Both the position numbers and the translations under genes were made by a program. A model generated the notes under the pieces. That model was not told where the DNA came from. It ran no database searches and saw nothing but the letters and a program-made list of their open reading frames with translations. From JAFDCJ01 sp964527835 (lineage in GTDB: Bacteria; Desulfobacterota; Desulfobacteria; Desulfobacterales; JAFDCJ01): 64,000 nucleotides of DNA. Positions 6,657-14,431 of the stretch are shown here, in pieces (position 1 is the stretch's first letter; every line of letters starts with the position of its first letter). The stretch spans positions 30,958 to 94,957 of the forward strand of contig CAZGNV010000010.1 of the NCBI GenBank assembly GCA_964527835.1, read 5' to 3'.

Positions 6657-9629
6657 TTATGGATGGAAACCAGGTAATATTACCGCCCTCGAGTGCTTCC
6701 CCTCGATCTTGATGGTCAGCGGCGCCTCCAGCCTTACATGCTTCAGGTAGGTGGTCTGGCTTTCAACCGGCAGGGCCTGCAGCCACTGCCAGTTGATAAA
6801 ATCCTCGCTGTTTGCGGAGATGGTCAGATAGCTGATGCCCAGGGAGGTGATGTTATGGAAGAAATGCGATCCCTGGGATGGGTCGGCCTTCAACGTTTCG
6901 GTGGCCGTTTCGATCATGGCGCTCACCCCCGAAATATCCTGCCAGGCCACCGGGATGCCCAGCCAGCGGTCGGCCGAGCCCCACCGTCCCGGTCCGATGA
7001 GCAGGTATTTGCGCTTTTGCTGGACCAGCTGGCCGTTCAGGCGGCTGATTTCAGCCGCGATGTCCACGGTCCGGGCCGGGTCAAACCTGTCGGGATCCAC
7101 AAAGACGATATCGGCGATCTCCCGGTTGACACCGTTTCCCAGGGCCATGGTGGAATAGCAAACCGCGGCCGACAGATCATCCGGACCGATCTCGACATCC
7201 ATCTGGTCCCGGCTCACCCCCATGGGACGGATCTGAAGCAGGTCAAATGAAGGGTTGCCGTCATCCGGTGGAAACAGATTGACCGCGAATTCGATTTCCA
7301 CCGGGCATCCCATCCCCCGGCGGCCGATATCAAGGATTTCGCACAACAGGGATGCCAGGGGCAAAGATTGGTGTTTGAGCACGTTGGCGAATGTCAGCAC
7401 CGGATATCCGTTGGGGTGGGCTCCATCCCGGATTCGGTGGTCCTGGGGAGAATATGAGCTGCACAGGGTTTTTACCGCCGGGTGGTTCCGGGCTTCGTCA
7501 ATTTCGAGCCTTACCAGGGCAGGATCTTTGTCGGCGGTGAATTTTACCGGGGTTGAGGCCATTTTCAGGGCATAAAAAAAGCGCTGGGCGTTTTTAAGAA
7601 TATCGTCCACCGTGGAAAACTGGGGCAGCAGTTGGGGGTAGCGCGGGGAAAAACGCAGCGAAACACCCCCCTCCACCACGGTTTTGCCCAACCCCAGGGC
7701 AATGTGAGCGATGCCTTCTTCGGGCTTCATGTGGGCGATGGGATAAAAATTATAGGACTGGGCCACCCCGGAGATGGCCGGGTAATAAAGGTCTTCCCAG
7801 CGCGCTCCGGTCAACTGCTGGACGAGGACCGCCATTTTTTCATCCTCGAGGCGATGAAATGTGCTGCGGGCGTATGCCTTGGGGCTTTCATAGTAAGTGG
7901 AAGCATAAACCATCTTGACGGCGGCAGCCAGCTGCTCAAGCCTGACGGCTTCATCGGGATGGTTGTTGGGCAGCATGTAGGTCGCGTATATCCCCGCAAA
8001 GGGCTGAAACTGCGCATCTTCCAGCAGGCTGGACGAGCGCACGGCCAGCGGATAGCGGTAGTGGTGCACAAACAGCTCCAGGCTGCTTCGCAGCCACTGC
8101 GGCAATTTGGCGGCCAGAAACAGGCTGGCGATTTTCTCGTCTTCCACATCGGCGGTAGCCAGCTCCTTGAGATCGTTCTCCCCGATAAAGGCATCAAAGC
8201 CTTCGGTGGACAGCACCAGGGATTTTGGCACCCGGATGTCAATGCCCTTGAATTTTTCCTGCAAATGCGGGTGGCTCTTGAGCTGGGTGGCAATAAAGGC
8301 CAGCCCCCGGGCCTTGCCGCCGAGAGATCCCTTGCCGACTTTGACAAAGTCGGCGTCCGGATCAAAGGTGCCGGGCGTCAGCTCGGTGATCAGTCCTTTC
8401 TGGCGGCCCTTGCGGCGTTCGTGGATGCAGTCGATCAGGTATTTTTTCAAATCGCCGGCACTGGGAAAGTCACTGACCTTGACCGGTTTGAGCTTGGAGG
8501 CCAGCATCACCTCGGAGCGTGCCATCAGCCAGCTGGAAAAATGATTGCGCTGGCCGTGGTAATAAATGGATTCGTCGGGAATGGTGGGAAGGGTCATTTC
8601 CATTTCCCGCAGGTTGGATACCCGGGCAATTTCCCGGCCGTCGGGATAGCGGAAGACGAAATCGCCAAAACCCAGGTAATTGATAAAAAAGCTGCGGATT
8701 TCCGAATGCAGGGCCGGGGAGTTCTTGTTTAAAAAGACGGCCGGAATTTCATGGGCCCGCTGGCGGTTGGATTCTTCCGAACTGAGATTGAGAAGCGGCA
8801 GGTCCGGGTTTTCCTCGCGGATCATGGACAGCAGGGAAAAGCCGGCCTGGTCGTCCATTTTGCCGTTGCGCGGAAAGCGCACATCGGAAAACACGCTGAG
8901 CAGGTAGGGCTGGTATTTTCGGTACAGCGCCACCGCTTCCTCATAGTTTTCAGCCACCAGGATTTTGGGACGCGCCCGCATTCTCAGGATCCGGTGCTCA
9001 TCATTGACCGACTCTTCCATCACCGCCTGGGTCTGGGTGACGATTTCCTTGTAGAGCAGCGGCAGCAGGGAAGAATAGTAAATGGGCGAGTCTTCCACCA
9101 GGATGATCACCCGCACCCGGGCCCGCTGGGTGTCATAGGCCACGTTCATGGAGTCTTCGAGATTCTTGATCAGGGCCAGCAAAAGATCGGAATTGCCGTA
9201 CCAGACGTAGACCCGGTCGATGGATTTGCGGTCGGTTTCGCGGCGCTCCAGCAGGTGTTTGCTGGTGTTCTGGATCATCAGGTAAACCGGGACATCGGAG
9301 TACAGGTCTTTTATTTTACGGCCCAGGACATAGGCATCGATTTCGTCGACTTGGGGCATGGTAATGACCAGGTCGAATTTTTTTTTGGCCAGGGCTTCCA
9401 GGGCCGCCTCGGCGCTGGAAACCCAGGTCAGCATGGGGGGGCGCGACAGGTTCAGACCGCGGTATTCATAAATGATGCGTTCGGCCAGCCGGCCTTCTTC
9501 TTCCATGATAAAAGCTTCGTACGGGCTCGAGACCAGCAGGATGTCGGTAACCTTTTTGGCCATCAACTCATGGAACACCTTGAAGGAAAGGTCAAAGTCC
9601 TGTGAGCTGTCTGTGTTGGTGGTGTACAT
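6657..9629 (-). CDS. Receiver-like / PEP-pyruvate-binding domain fusion protein (990 aa)
   Basis: The N-terminal half contains two CheY-like modules. The first (about 30-150) lacks a clear phospho-acceptor (DLVITMPQVDEIDA). The second (about 170-330) keeps acidic residues (VEDSPIYYS), a likely acceptor Asp in FSDVRFP and a Lys in FLNKNSP. The C-terminal half from about residue 430 is a pyruvate-phosphate-dikinase N-terminal ATP-grasp domain (KGSLGGKARGLAF, RYPLAVRSSSLLEDAQFQPFAG, LGLGKTVVEGGVSLRF, LEIDEA, LLQIRPM). The swivelling phosphohistidine domain and the PEP/pyruvate barrel of true PpdK/PpsA are absent, so it is probably not a complete dikinase. It is monocistronic. A phospho-relay or regulatory kinase role is speculation. 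Confidence 0.8.
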   Translation of the reverse strand: MYTTNTDSSQDFDLSFKVFHELMAKKVTDILLVSSPYEAFIMEEEGRLAERIIYEYRGLNLSRPPMLTWVSSAEAALEALAKKKFDLVITMPQVDEIDAYVLGRKIKDLYSDVPVYLMIQNTSKHLLERRETDRKSIDRVYVWYGNSDLLLALIKNLEDSMNVAYDTQRARVRVIILVEDSPIYYSSLLPLLYKEIVTQTQAVMEESVNDEHRILRMRARPKILVAENYEEAVALYRKYQPYLLSVFSDVRFPRNGKMDDQAGFSLLSMIREENPDLPLLNLSSEESNRQRAHEIPAVFLNKNSPALHSEIRSFFINYLGFGDFVFRYPDGREIARVSNLREMEMTLPTIPDESIYYHGQRNHFSSWLMARSEVMLASKLKPVKVSDFPSAGDLKKYLIDCIHERRKGRQKGLITELTPGTFDPDADFVKVGKGSLGGKARGLAFIATQLKSHPHLQEKFKGIDIRVPKSLVLSTEGFDAFIGENDLKELATADVEDEKIASLFLAAKLPQWLRSSLELFVHHYRYPLAVRSSSLLEDAQFQPFAGIYATYMLPNNHPDEAVRLEQLAAAVKMVYASTYYESPKAYARSTFHRLEDEKMAVLVQQLTGARWEDLYYPAISGVAQSYNFYPIAHMKPEEGIAHIALGLGKTVVEGGVSLRFSPRYPQLLPQFSTVDDILKNAQRFFYALKMASTPVKFTADKDPALVRLEIDEARNHPAVKTLCSSYSPQDHRIRDGAHPNGYPVLTFANVLKHQSLPLASLLCEILDIGRRGMGCPVEIEFAVNLFPPDDGNPSFDLLQIRPMGVSRDQMDVEIGPDDLSAAVCYSTMALGNGVNREIADIVFVDPDRFDPARTVDIAAEISRLNGQLVQQKRKYLLIGPGRWGSADRWLGIPVAWQDISGVSAMIETATETLKADPSQGSHFFHNITSLGISYLTISANSEDFINWQWLQALPVESQTTYLKHVRLEAPLTIKIEGKHSRAVILPGFHP

Positions 9630-9650
9630 AATAAAATCAAGGCTCAGGGT

Positions 9651-9725
9651 GAACAGGGTCCAAGGTTCAAGGGGCGCTGACGCGCCGGGTACATGGTACA
9701 GGGTTCGAAGGGTAAAAGGTTCGAG
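9651..9725. repeat. Family 1 intergenic repeat with GGCGC hairpin
   Basis: Degenerate words (cagggtgaaca, gggtccaagg, ttcaagggg) flank the palindrome GGCGCTGACGCGCC, followed by gggtacatgg, tacagggttcg and aagggtaaaagg. It fills the 98-bp gap between the 990-aa gene and the radical SAM gene. Confidence 0.75.
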
Positions 9726-9727
9726 CT

Positions 9728-10672
9728 TTATGGAACGGCCTGGGGCCGTTTCCTATGTGTTTCTGTCAAATGTTTGCCCTGCCAGGAATCTCTCGTTTCC
9801 AGGGTGTCTTTTATCTGTGCCAGAACATCGGATTTTTTCAGCGACCATTGGGGGGCGACGAGCTCCGATGGGTGCGGGTCGCCGGTCAGGCGCTGGATCA
9901 CCATGCTTGCCGGGATGCGTTCGATAAAGTCGCAGACCAGTTCAACGTATTGCTCCCGGGACAGGCAGCGGTATTTTCCCAGGCGGTACATCGTTTCCAG
10001 CCGGGTCCCCTTGATAACGTAGAGCAGGTGCAGCTTGACGCCGTCAACGGGCTCTGCAGCGATGGTTTCGGCAGTATGCATCATATCCGCGCGGGTTTCC
10101 CCGGGCAGCCCCAGGATCACGTGGCTGCAGATTTTGATGCCGCGCCCTGCCGTGGCCCGCACCGCATCGGTGAAGCACTGCACGTCATGGCCCCGGTTGA
10201 TCAGCGCCAGGGTGGCGTCGCTGGCGGTCTGCAGCCCGTATTCGATCCAGACCAGGTAGCCGCGGGCATAGGTCTGCAAAAGATCCAGAATTGGCCCGTC
10301 AACACAATCCGGGCGCGTGCCGATGGCAAGACCCACCACGTCCTCGACGGCCAGGGCTTCATCATACAGGCCCTTGAGGGTGTCGAGGGAGGCATAAGTG
10401 TTGGAAAAGGACTGGAAATAGGCGATGAATTTGCGCGCCTTGTAACGCCGGCCAAGGGCTTCTTTACCCTCCAGCAGCTGGTCGCGAATTGATATTCCCC
10501 GGGCATGCGCGCCGGTCCCCGATCCCCGGGCGTTGCAGTAAATGCAGCCGCCGACGGCTTTGGTCCCATCCCGGTTGGGACAGGAAAGCCCGGCATCGAT
10601 GGATATTTTCTGCACCCGACAGCCAAACATATTGCGCAGGTAGGTGTTTAAATCGTTGTATCTTTTATCCAT
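9728..10672 (-). CDS. TIGR01212-family (YhcC-like) radical SAM protein
   Basis: A radical SAM enzyme of the YhcC/TIGR01212 group. The N-terminus FGCRVQKISIDAGLSCPNRD, followed by GGCIYC, gives the 4Fe-4S cysteines with the wide first spacing typical of this family. Later motifs include GLAIGTRPDCVDG, WIEYGLQTASD and ICSHVILGLPGET. The start at MDKRYNDL (10672) is chosen because relatives begin with this RYN-x-L segment; an ATG eight codons upstream has no properly spaced ribosome site. The substrate is unknown; a tRNA or cofactor modification role has been suggested for relatives. Its 5' side faces mnmG across a family 1 repeat. Confidence 0.85.
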   Translation of the reverse strand: MDKRYNDLNTYLRNMFGCRVQKISIDAGLSCPNRDGTKAVGGCIYCNARGSGTGAHARGISIRDQLLEGKEALGRRYKARKFIAYFQSFSNTYASLDTLKGLYDEALAVEDVVGLAIGTRPDCVDGPILDLLQTYARGYLVWIEYGLQTASDATLALINRGHDVQCFTDAVRATAGRGIKICSHVILGLPGETRADMMHTAETIAAEPVDGVKLHLLYVIKGTRLETMYRLGKYRCLSREQYVELVCDFIERIPASMVIQRLTGDPHPSELVAPQWSLKKSDVLAQIKDTLETRDSWQGKHLTETHRKRPQAVP

Positions 10673-10775
10673 ATCAGCAGGCCGATGCTTGACCATCCCC
10701 CTTCACCGGATTATAATCCAAAAATCCACTGGGCTCTCATTCATCTGCATGTTGTGCTCATTTGGCAGCAGATTG

Positions 10776-10845
10776 CATGGAACCTCTTGTACCTTGAACC
10801 CTGAACCTGGTACCTTGTACCTGGCGCGCAGCGCCCCTGTACCTT
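10776..10845. repeat. Family 1 intergenic repeat with GGCGCG hairpin
   Basis: Words accttgaaccctg, aacctggtacc and ttgtacctgg lead into the palindrome GGCGCGCAGCGCC and then cctgtacctta. It lies between the radical SAM gene and mnmG and is in the opposite orientation to the copy at 9651. Confidence 0.75.
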
Positions 10846-10899
10846 AGTTGTAAACCTATCAGAAAAGCCGCTTAACGGCAATCGATTCAATAAAATTCC

Positions 10900-12774
10900 A
10901 TGACGGTTAACAATTGCCAATACGACATCATCGTAGTCGGGGCCGGACACGCCGGCTGTGAAGCCGCCCTGGCGGCCGCCCGGATGGGCTGCCGCGTGGT
11001 GCTGCTGGCCATCGATCTGGACAAGCTGGCGGCCATGCCCTGCAGCCCGTCCATCGGCGGTATGGCAAAAGGGCAGCTGGTAAAGGAAATCGATGCCCTG
11101 GGCGGGCAGATGGCGCGAATCACTGATCGGACCGCCATCCAGTACCGGACCCTGAATACCCGCAAAGGCCCGGCCGTTCAATCTTCACGGACCCAGAACG
11201 ATAAAAACCGTTACCACCGGGCCATGAAGGCGGTCGTCGAAGCCCAGCAGAACCTGGACCTCAAACAGACCCTGGTGCAGCGGCTGGTCGTCGAAGACAA
11301 CCGCATTGCGGGGGTGGAGGACAACACCGGCTTCGGTTTCCAGGCACCGGTTGTGATTCTGGCCACCGGCACCTTTTTGAGCGGACTGGTGCACATCGGG
11401 TTTCATCAGATAAAGGCCGGCCGGGCTGGTGAGTTCGCCGCCTACGGACTGGCCGACAGCCTCAAACAGCTGGGTTTTGAGCTCGGACGGCTCAAGACCG
11501 GCACGCCGCCAAGGCTTAAAAAATCAAGCATTGATTTTTCGTGCTTCAGCATCCAGGAGGCGGATCCTGACCCGACGCCGTTTTCCTGCTTCACCGACCG
11601 GATCTGCATGCCCCAGGTGCCCAGCTACATCGGGCATACCAACCGGCGCAGCCACGAGATCGTGCAGCGCAATCTCAAGTACTCGGCCCTTTACGGCGGG
11701 GTCATCAAGGGCGTATCCGCGCGCTACTGTCCTTCCCTCGAGGACAAAATCGTCAAGTTTGCCGACAGGGACCGCCACCAGATCATCCTGGAGCCCGAGG
11801 GACTGGATACCGAGGAGATCTACGCCAGCGGCCTGGGCAACAGCCTTCCCCTGGAGATCCAGATCGAGCTGGTGCATGCCATTGAAGGGCTGGAGTGCGC
11901 CGAAATCATGCGGCCGGCCTATGCCATCGAATACGATTATGTCAATCCCATCCAGCTCAAACCCACCCTCGAAACCCGGCAGGTAGCCGGGCTTTTTCTG
12001 GCAGGACAGATCAACGGAACCTCCGGTTACGAGGAAGCCGCCGCCCAGGGGCTTTGGGCCGGGATCAATGCGGCCGCAAAACTCCAGGGCCGTCCGCCCT
12101 TTATCCTGGACCGGTCCCAGGCCTATATGGGCGTGATGATCGATGACCTGATCACCCGGGGCACGCGCGAACCTTACCGCATGTTTACCAGCCGGGCCGA
12201 GTACCGTCTCATGCTCAGGGAGGACAACGCTGATTTGCGGTTGATGGCCATCGGTCATGAGCTGGGGCTGGTGGATGACGACGCCTTCCGGGACATGCAG
12301 GTGCGCAAGCAGCAGATTGCAGGTGAAATTGCGCGGGTGCGCAGCATCTTTGTCAAACCCAGTGCAGCGGTAAATGATTATCTGCGCAGCCAGGGCAGCA
12401 AACCCATTGACAGCGGCGCCCGCCTGTCCAGGCTGCTGAAGCGCTCTGAGCTGGGTTACGGCATGGTGCAATCCCTGGCGCCCGCATCTCGTCCAATCAG
12501 CCGGGCCGTTGCCCGGCAGGTGGAGATTGAAATCAAGTACGAAGGCTATATCCGCAAACAGCTGCGGGAGATCGAACGTTTCAAGGGACTGGAAAAAATA
12601 AAAATCGCACCGGATTTCGACTTTGCAACCGTGCACGGCCTGTCCAATGAACTCAAGGAAAAGCTCGCCCGCATAAAACCCGTATCCCTCGGTCAGGTTT
12701 CCCGGGTTGACGGTATCACCCCGGCGGCCATGTCTGTTTTGATGGTGGCGCTCAAAGCCGGGGCCAGGTCTTAG
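10900..12774 (+). CDS. mnmG: tRNA uridine-5-carboxymethylaminomethyl modification enzyme MnmG
   Basis: This FAD- and NADH-dependent enzyme acts with MnmE to install the cmnm5 group on wobble U34 of several tRNAs. The dinucleotide fold GAGHAGCEAALAAARMGC is near the N-terminus. Family signatures PCSPSIGGMAKGQLVKEIDA, LATGTFLSGLVHIG, RLKTGTPPR and NGTSGYEEAAAQGL are all present, and the C-terminal helical domain (VHGLSNELKEKLARIKP) is intact. At 624 aa it is full length. mnmE and gidB/parAB are not adjacent, so the usual origin-proximal context is missing. Confidence 0.96.
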   Translation: MTVNNCQYDIIVVGAGHAGCEAALAAARMGCRVVLLAIDLDKLAAMPCSPSIGGMAKGQLVKEIDALGGQMARITDRTAIQYRTLNTRKGPAVQSSRTQNDKNRYHRAMKAVVEAQQNLDLKQTLVQRLVVEDNRIAGVEDNTGFGFQAPVVILATGTFLSGLVHIGFHQIKAGRAGEFAAYGLADSLKQLGFELGRLKTGTPPRLKKSSIDFSCFSIQEADPDPTPFSCFTDRICMPQVPSYIGHTNRRSHEIVQRNLKYSALYGGVIKGVSARYCPSLEDKIVKFADRDRHQIILEPEGLDTEEIYASGLGNSLPLEIQIELVHAIEGLECAEIMRPAYAIEYDYVNPIQLKPTLETRQVAGLFLAGQINGTSGYEEAAAQGLWAGINAAAKLQGRPPFILDRSQAYMGVMIDDLITRGTREPYRMFTSRAEYRLMLREDNADLRLMAIGHELGLVDDDAFRDMQVRKQQIAGEIARVRSIFVKPSAAVNDYLRSQGSKPIDSGARLSRLLKRSELGYGMVQSLAPASRPISRAVARQVEIEIKYEGYIRKQLREIERFKGLEKIKIAPDFDFATVHGLSNELKEKLARIKPVSLGQVSRVDGITPAAMSVLMVALKAGARS

Positions 12775-12800
12775 GATGGGTGAAATATCTTCTTGTATTC

Positions 12801-12829
12801 TTGACAGGTTACACCTTGCAGCTTATCTT
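12801..12829 (+). promoter_or_regulatory. Sigma-70 promoter upstream of the DnaJ-type gene
   Basis: TTGACA (12801-12806) and TATCTT (12824-12829) are separated by 17 bp. A perfect 8-bp hairpin (gaagtgcc-ttaag-ggcacttc, about 12849-12869) lies between the promoter and the start codon at 12902. Confidence 0.55.
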
Positions 12830-12901
12830 AGATGTGCTTTAAAAAGCAGAAGTGCCTTAAGGGCACTTCCAACTTATATTTGTTGATGAGGTATTGAGAC
12901 G

Positions 12902-13801
12902 ATGGCCGAAGACTATTATCAACTTCTGGGTGTCAAAAAAGATGCCAGTGACGATGAAATCAAAAAAGCTTACCGCAAGCTGGCAATGAAATACCATCCC
13001 GACCACACCAAGGGAGACAAGCGCGCGGAGGAGAAATTCAAGAAGATCAGCGAGGCCTATGCCGTCTTGAGTGACAAGGAAAAGCGCAAAGAGTACGACA
13101 CTTTCGGTTCCGAGGGATTCCGCCAGCGGTTTTCCCAGGAAGATATTTTTCGCGGCTTTGACTTCAGTGATATCTTCAGGGAATTTGGTTTCGGCGGTCG
13201 GGGCGGCAGTGCCCGTTTTTCCTTTGGCGGCGACTCGCCGTTTAACTTCGGCGGCGCCCGGCAGCAGCAGGCCCAGGTAAAAGGGGCGGACCTGGTTTAC
13301 GAATTGCCTTTGACATTGCGGGAAGTGGCGACCGGCACCGAGAAGGTGATCAGCTTTGAGCACGAGGGGCGTGCTGAAAACCTGACGGTCAAAATCCCCA
13401 AAGGATTTATCACCGGAAAAAAACTGCGCCTGGCCGGAAAGGGCAGCCCCAGCCCTTTTGGTGGCCCCAACGGCGATTTGTACATCAAATCCCGGGTGCT
13501 TGACGATCCGCTGTTCAGTGCCGACAAATATGATCTTTACCTGGCCCGGGAGTTGAAAATCAGTGAATTGCTGCTGGGCACCACCATTTCCGTTCCCACC
13601 ATCGACGGCCGGCAGTTGAGTTTGAAAATCCCCGCCGGCACGAAGCCTGGGACCAAGATGCGTCTTGCCGGCCATGGCCTGCCGGCCATGAAGGGCAGCA
13701 AAAAAGGCGACCTGTACGTCAAAGTTCAGGTCAAAATTCCAAAGCACCTCAATGCTGAGCAGCGCCGGCTGGTTGAGAAACTGGCTGCTGCCGGTCTGTA
13801 A
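12902..13801 (+). CDS. cbpA: CbpA-type DnaJ-class co-chaperone
   Basis: A 299-aa co-chaperone. The J-domain (EDYYQLLGVKKDASDDEIKK) carries the HPD tripeptide at residues 32-34 that stimulates DnaK. A Gly/Phe-rich linker follows (FGFGGRGGSARFSFGGDSPF), then two beta-barrel substrate-binding domains (TLREVATGTEKVISFEHEG, RLAGKGSPSPFGGPNGDLYI, MRLAGHGLPAMKGSKKGDLY). The CxxCxGxG zinc finger of true DnaJ is absent, which places it in the CbpA class. It stands before hpt, with 96 bp between them. Confidence 0.92.
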   Translation: MAEDYYQLLGVKKDASDDEIKKAYRKLAMKYHPDHTKGDKRAEEKFKKISEAYAVLSDKEKRKEYDTFGSEGFRQRFSQEDIFRGFDFSDIFREFGFGGRGGSARFSFGGDSPFNFGGARQQQAQVKGADLVYELPLTLREVATGTEKVISFEHEGRAENLTVKIPKGFITGKKLRLAGKGSPSPFGGPNGDLYIKSRVLDDPLFSADKYDLYLARELKISELLLGTTISVPTIDGRQLSLKIPAGTKPGTKMRLAGHGLPAMKGSKKGDLYVKVQVKIPKHLNAEQRRLVEKLAAAGL

Positions 13802-13897
13802 GGAATCAAAATTATTGACAAGAACGCTCATTCGCGGTAACCTAATAGACAAATCACCAGTTTTATTTTTAATCTAGTTGCCATATCGTTACAGCAG

Positions 13898-14416
13898 ATG
13901 CCAGATCTCGTGCCGGTTCTGAAAAGAGATGAAATTCAGCGTATCGTAAGTGAACTGGGGCAGAAGATTTCATCGGACTATCAGGGCCGGGAATTGATTC
14001 TGGTCGGAGTGCTGAAAGGGGCATTTGTATTCCTTTCCGACCTGATTCGGCAGCTTGCCATTCCGGTGAAAGTCGATTTTATTCGCGCCGCCAGTTATGG
14101 CTCCGGTACATCCACATCCGGCAGGATTCAACTGACCAAGGAAATTGAGATCGACATAAAGGGCAAAGATGTCATGGTGGTTGAGGACATTGTCGACACC
14201 GGCTTGACATTGAATTATCTCCTGGAGCATTTGTGGTCTTTTGGACCCAGTTCACTCCGGGTATGCACTTTGCTTGATAAAACTGAACGCCGGCAGAGTG
14301 ACGTTGTGATAGACTATGCCGGCTGCCAGGTGCCAGAAGGGTTCCTGGTGGGTTATGGCCTGGATTATGCTGAAGATTACAGGCACCTGCCCGCCATTTA
14401 CCATCTCCAACCATAG
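13898..14416 (+). CDS. hpt: Hypoxanthine phosphoribosyltransferase
   Basis: This purine salvage enzyme joins hypoxanthine or guanine to PRPP. The PRPP-binding loop VVEDIVDTGLTL lies at about residues 92-103, LVGVLKGAFVFLSDL near residue 40 and the flexible loop ASYGSGTSTSG near residue 65. At 172 aa it has the normal length. A TTGACA with a weak -10 (13815-13843) lies upstream. The acidic MJ0042 gene follows 15 bp downstream and is probably co-transcribed. Confidence 0.94.
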   Translation: MPDLVPVLKRDEIQRIVSELGQKISSDYQGRELILVGVLKGAFVFLSDLIRQLAIPVKVDFIRAASYGSGTSTSGRIQLTKEIEIDIKGKDVMVVEDIVDTGLTLNYLLEHLWSFGPSSLRVCTLLDKTERRQSDVVIDYAGCQVPEGFLVGYGLDYAEDYRHLPAIYHLQP

Positions 14417-14431
14417 ACTCTGGAGTATCGT

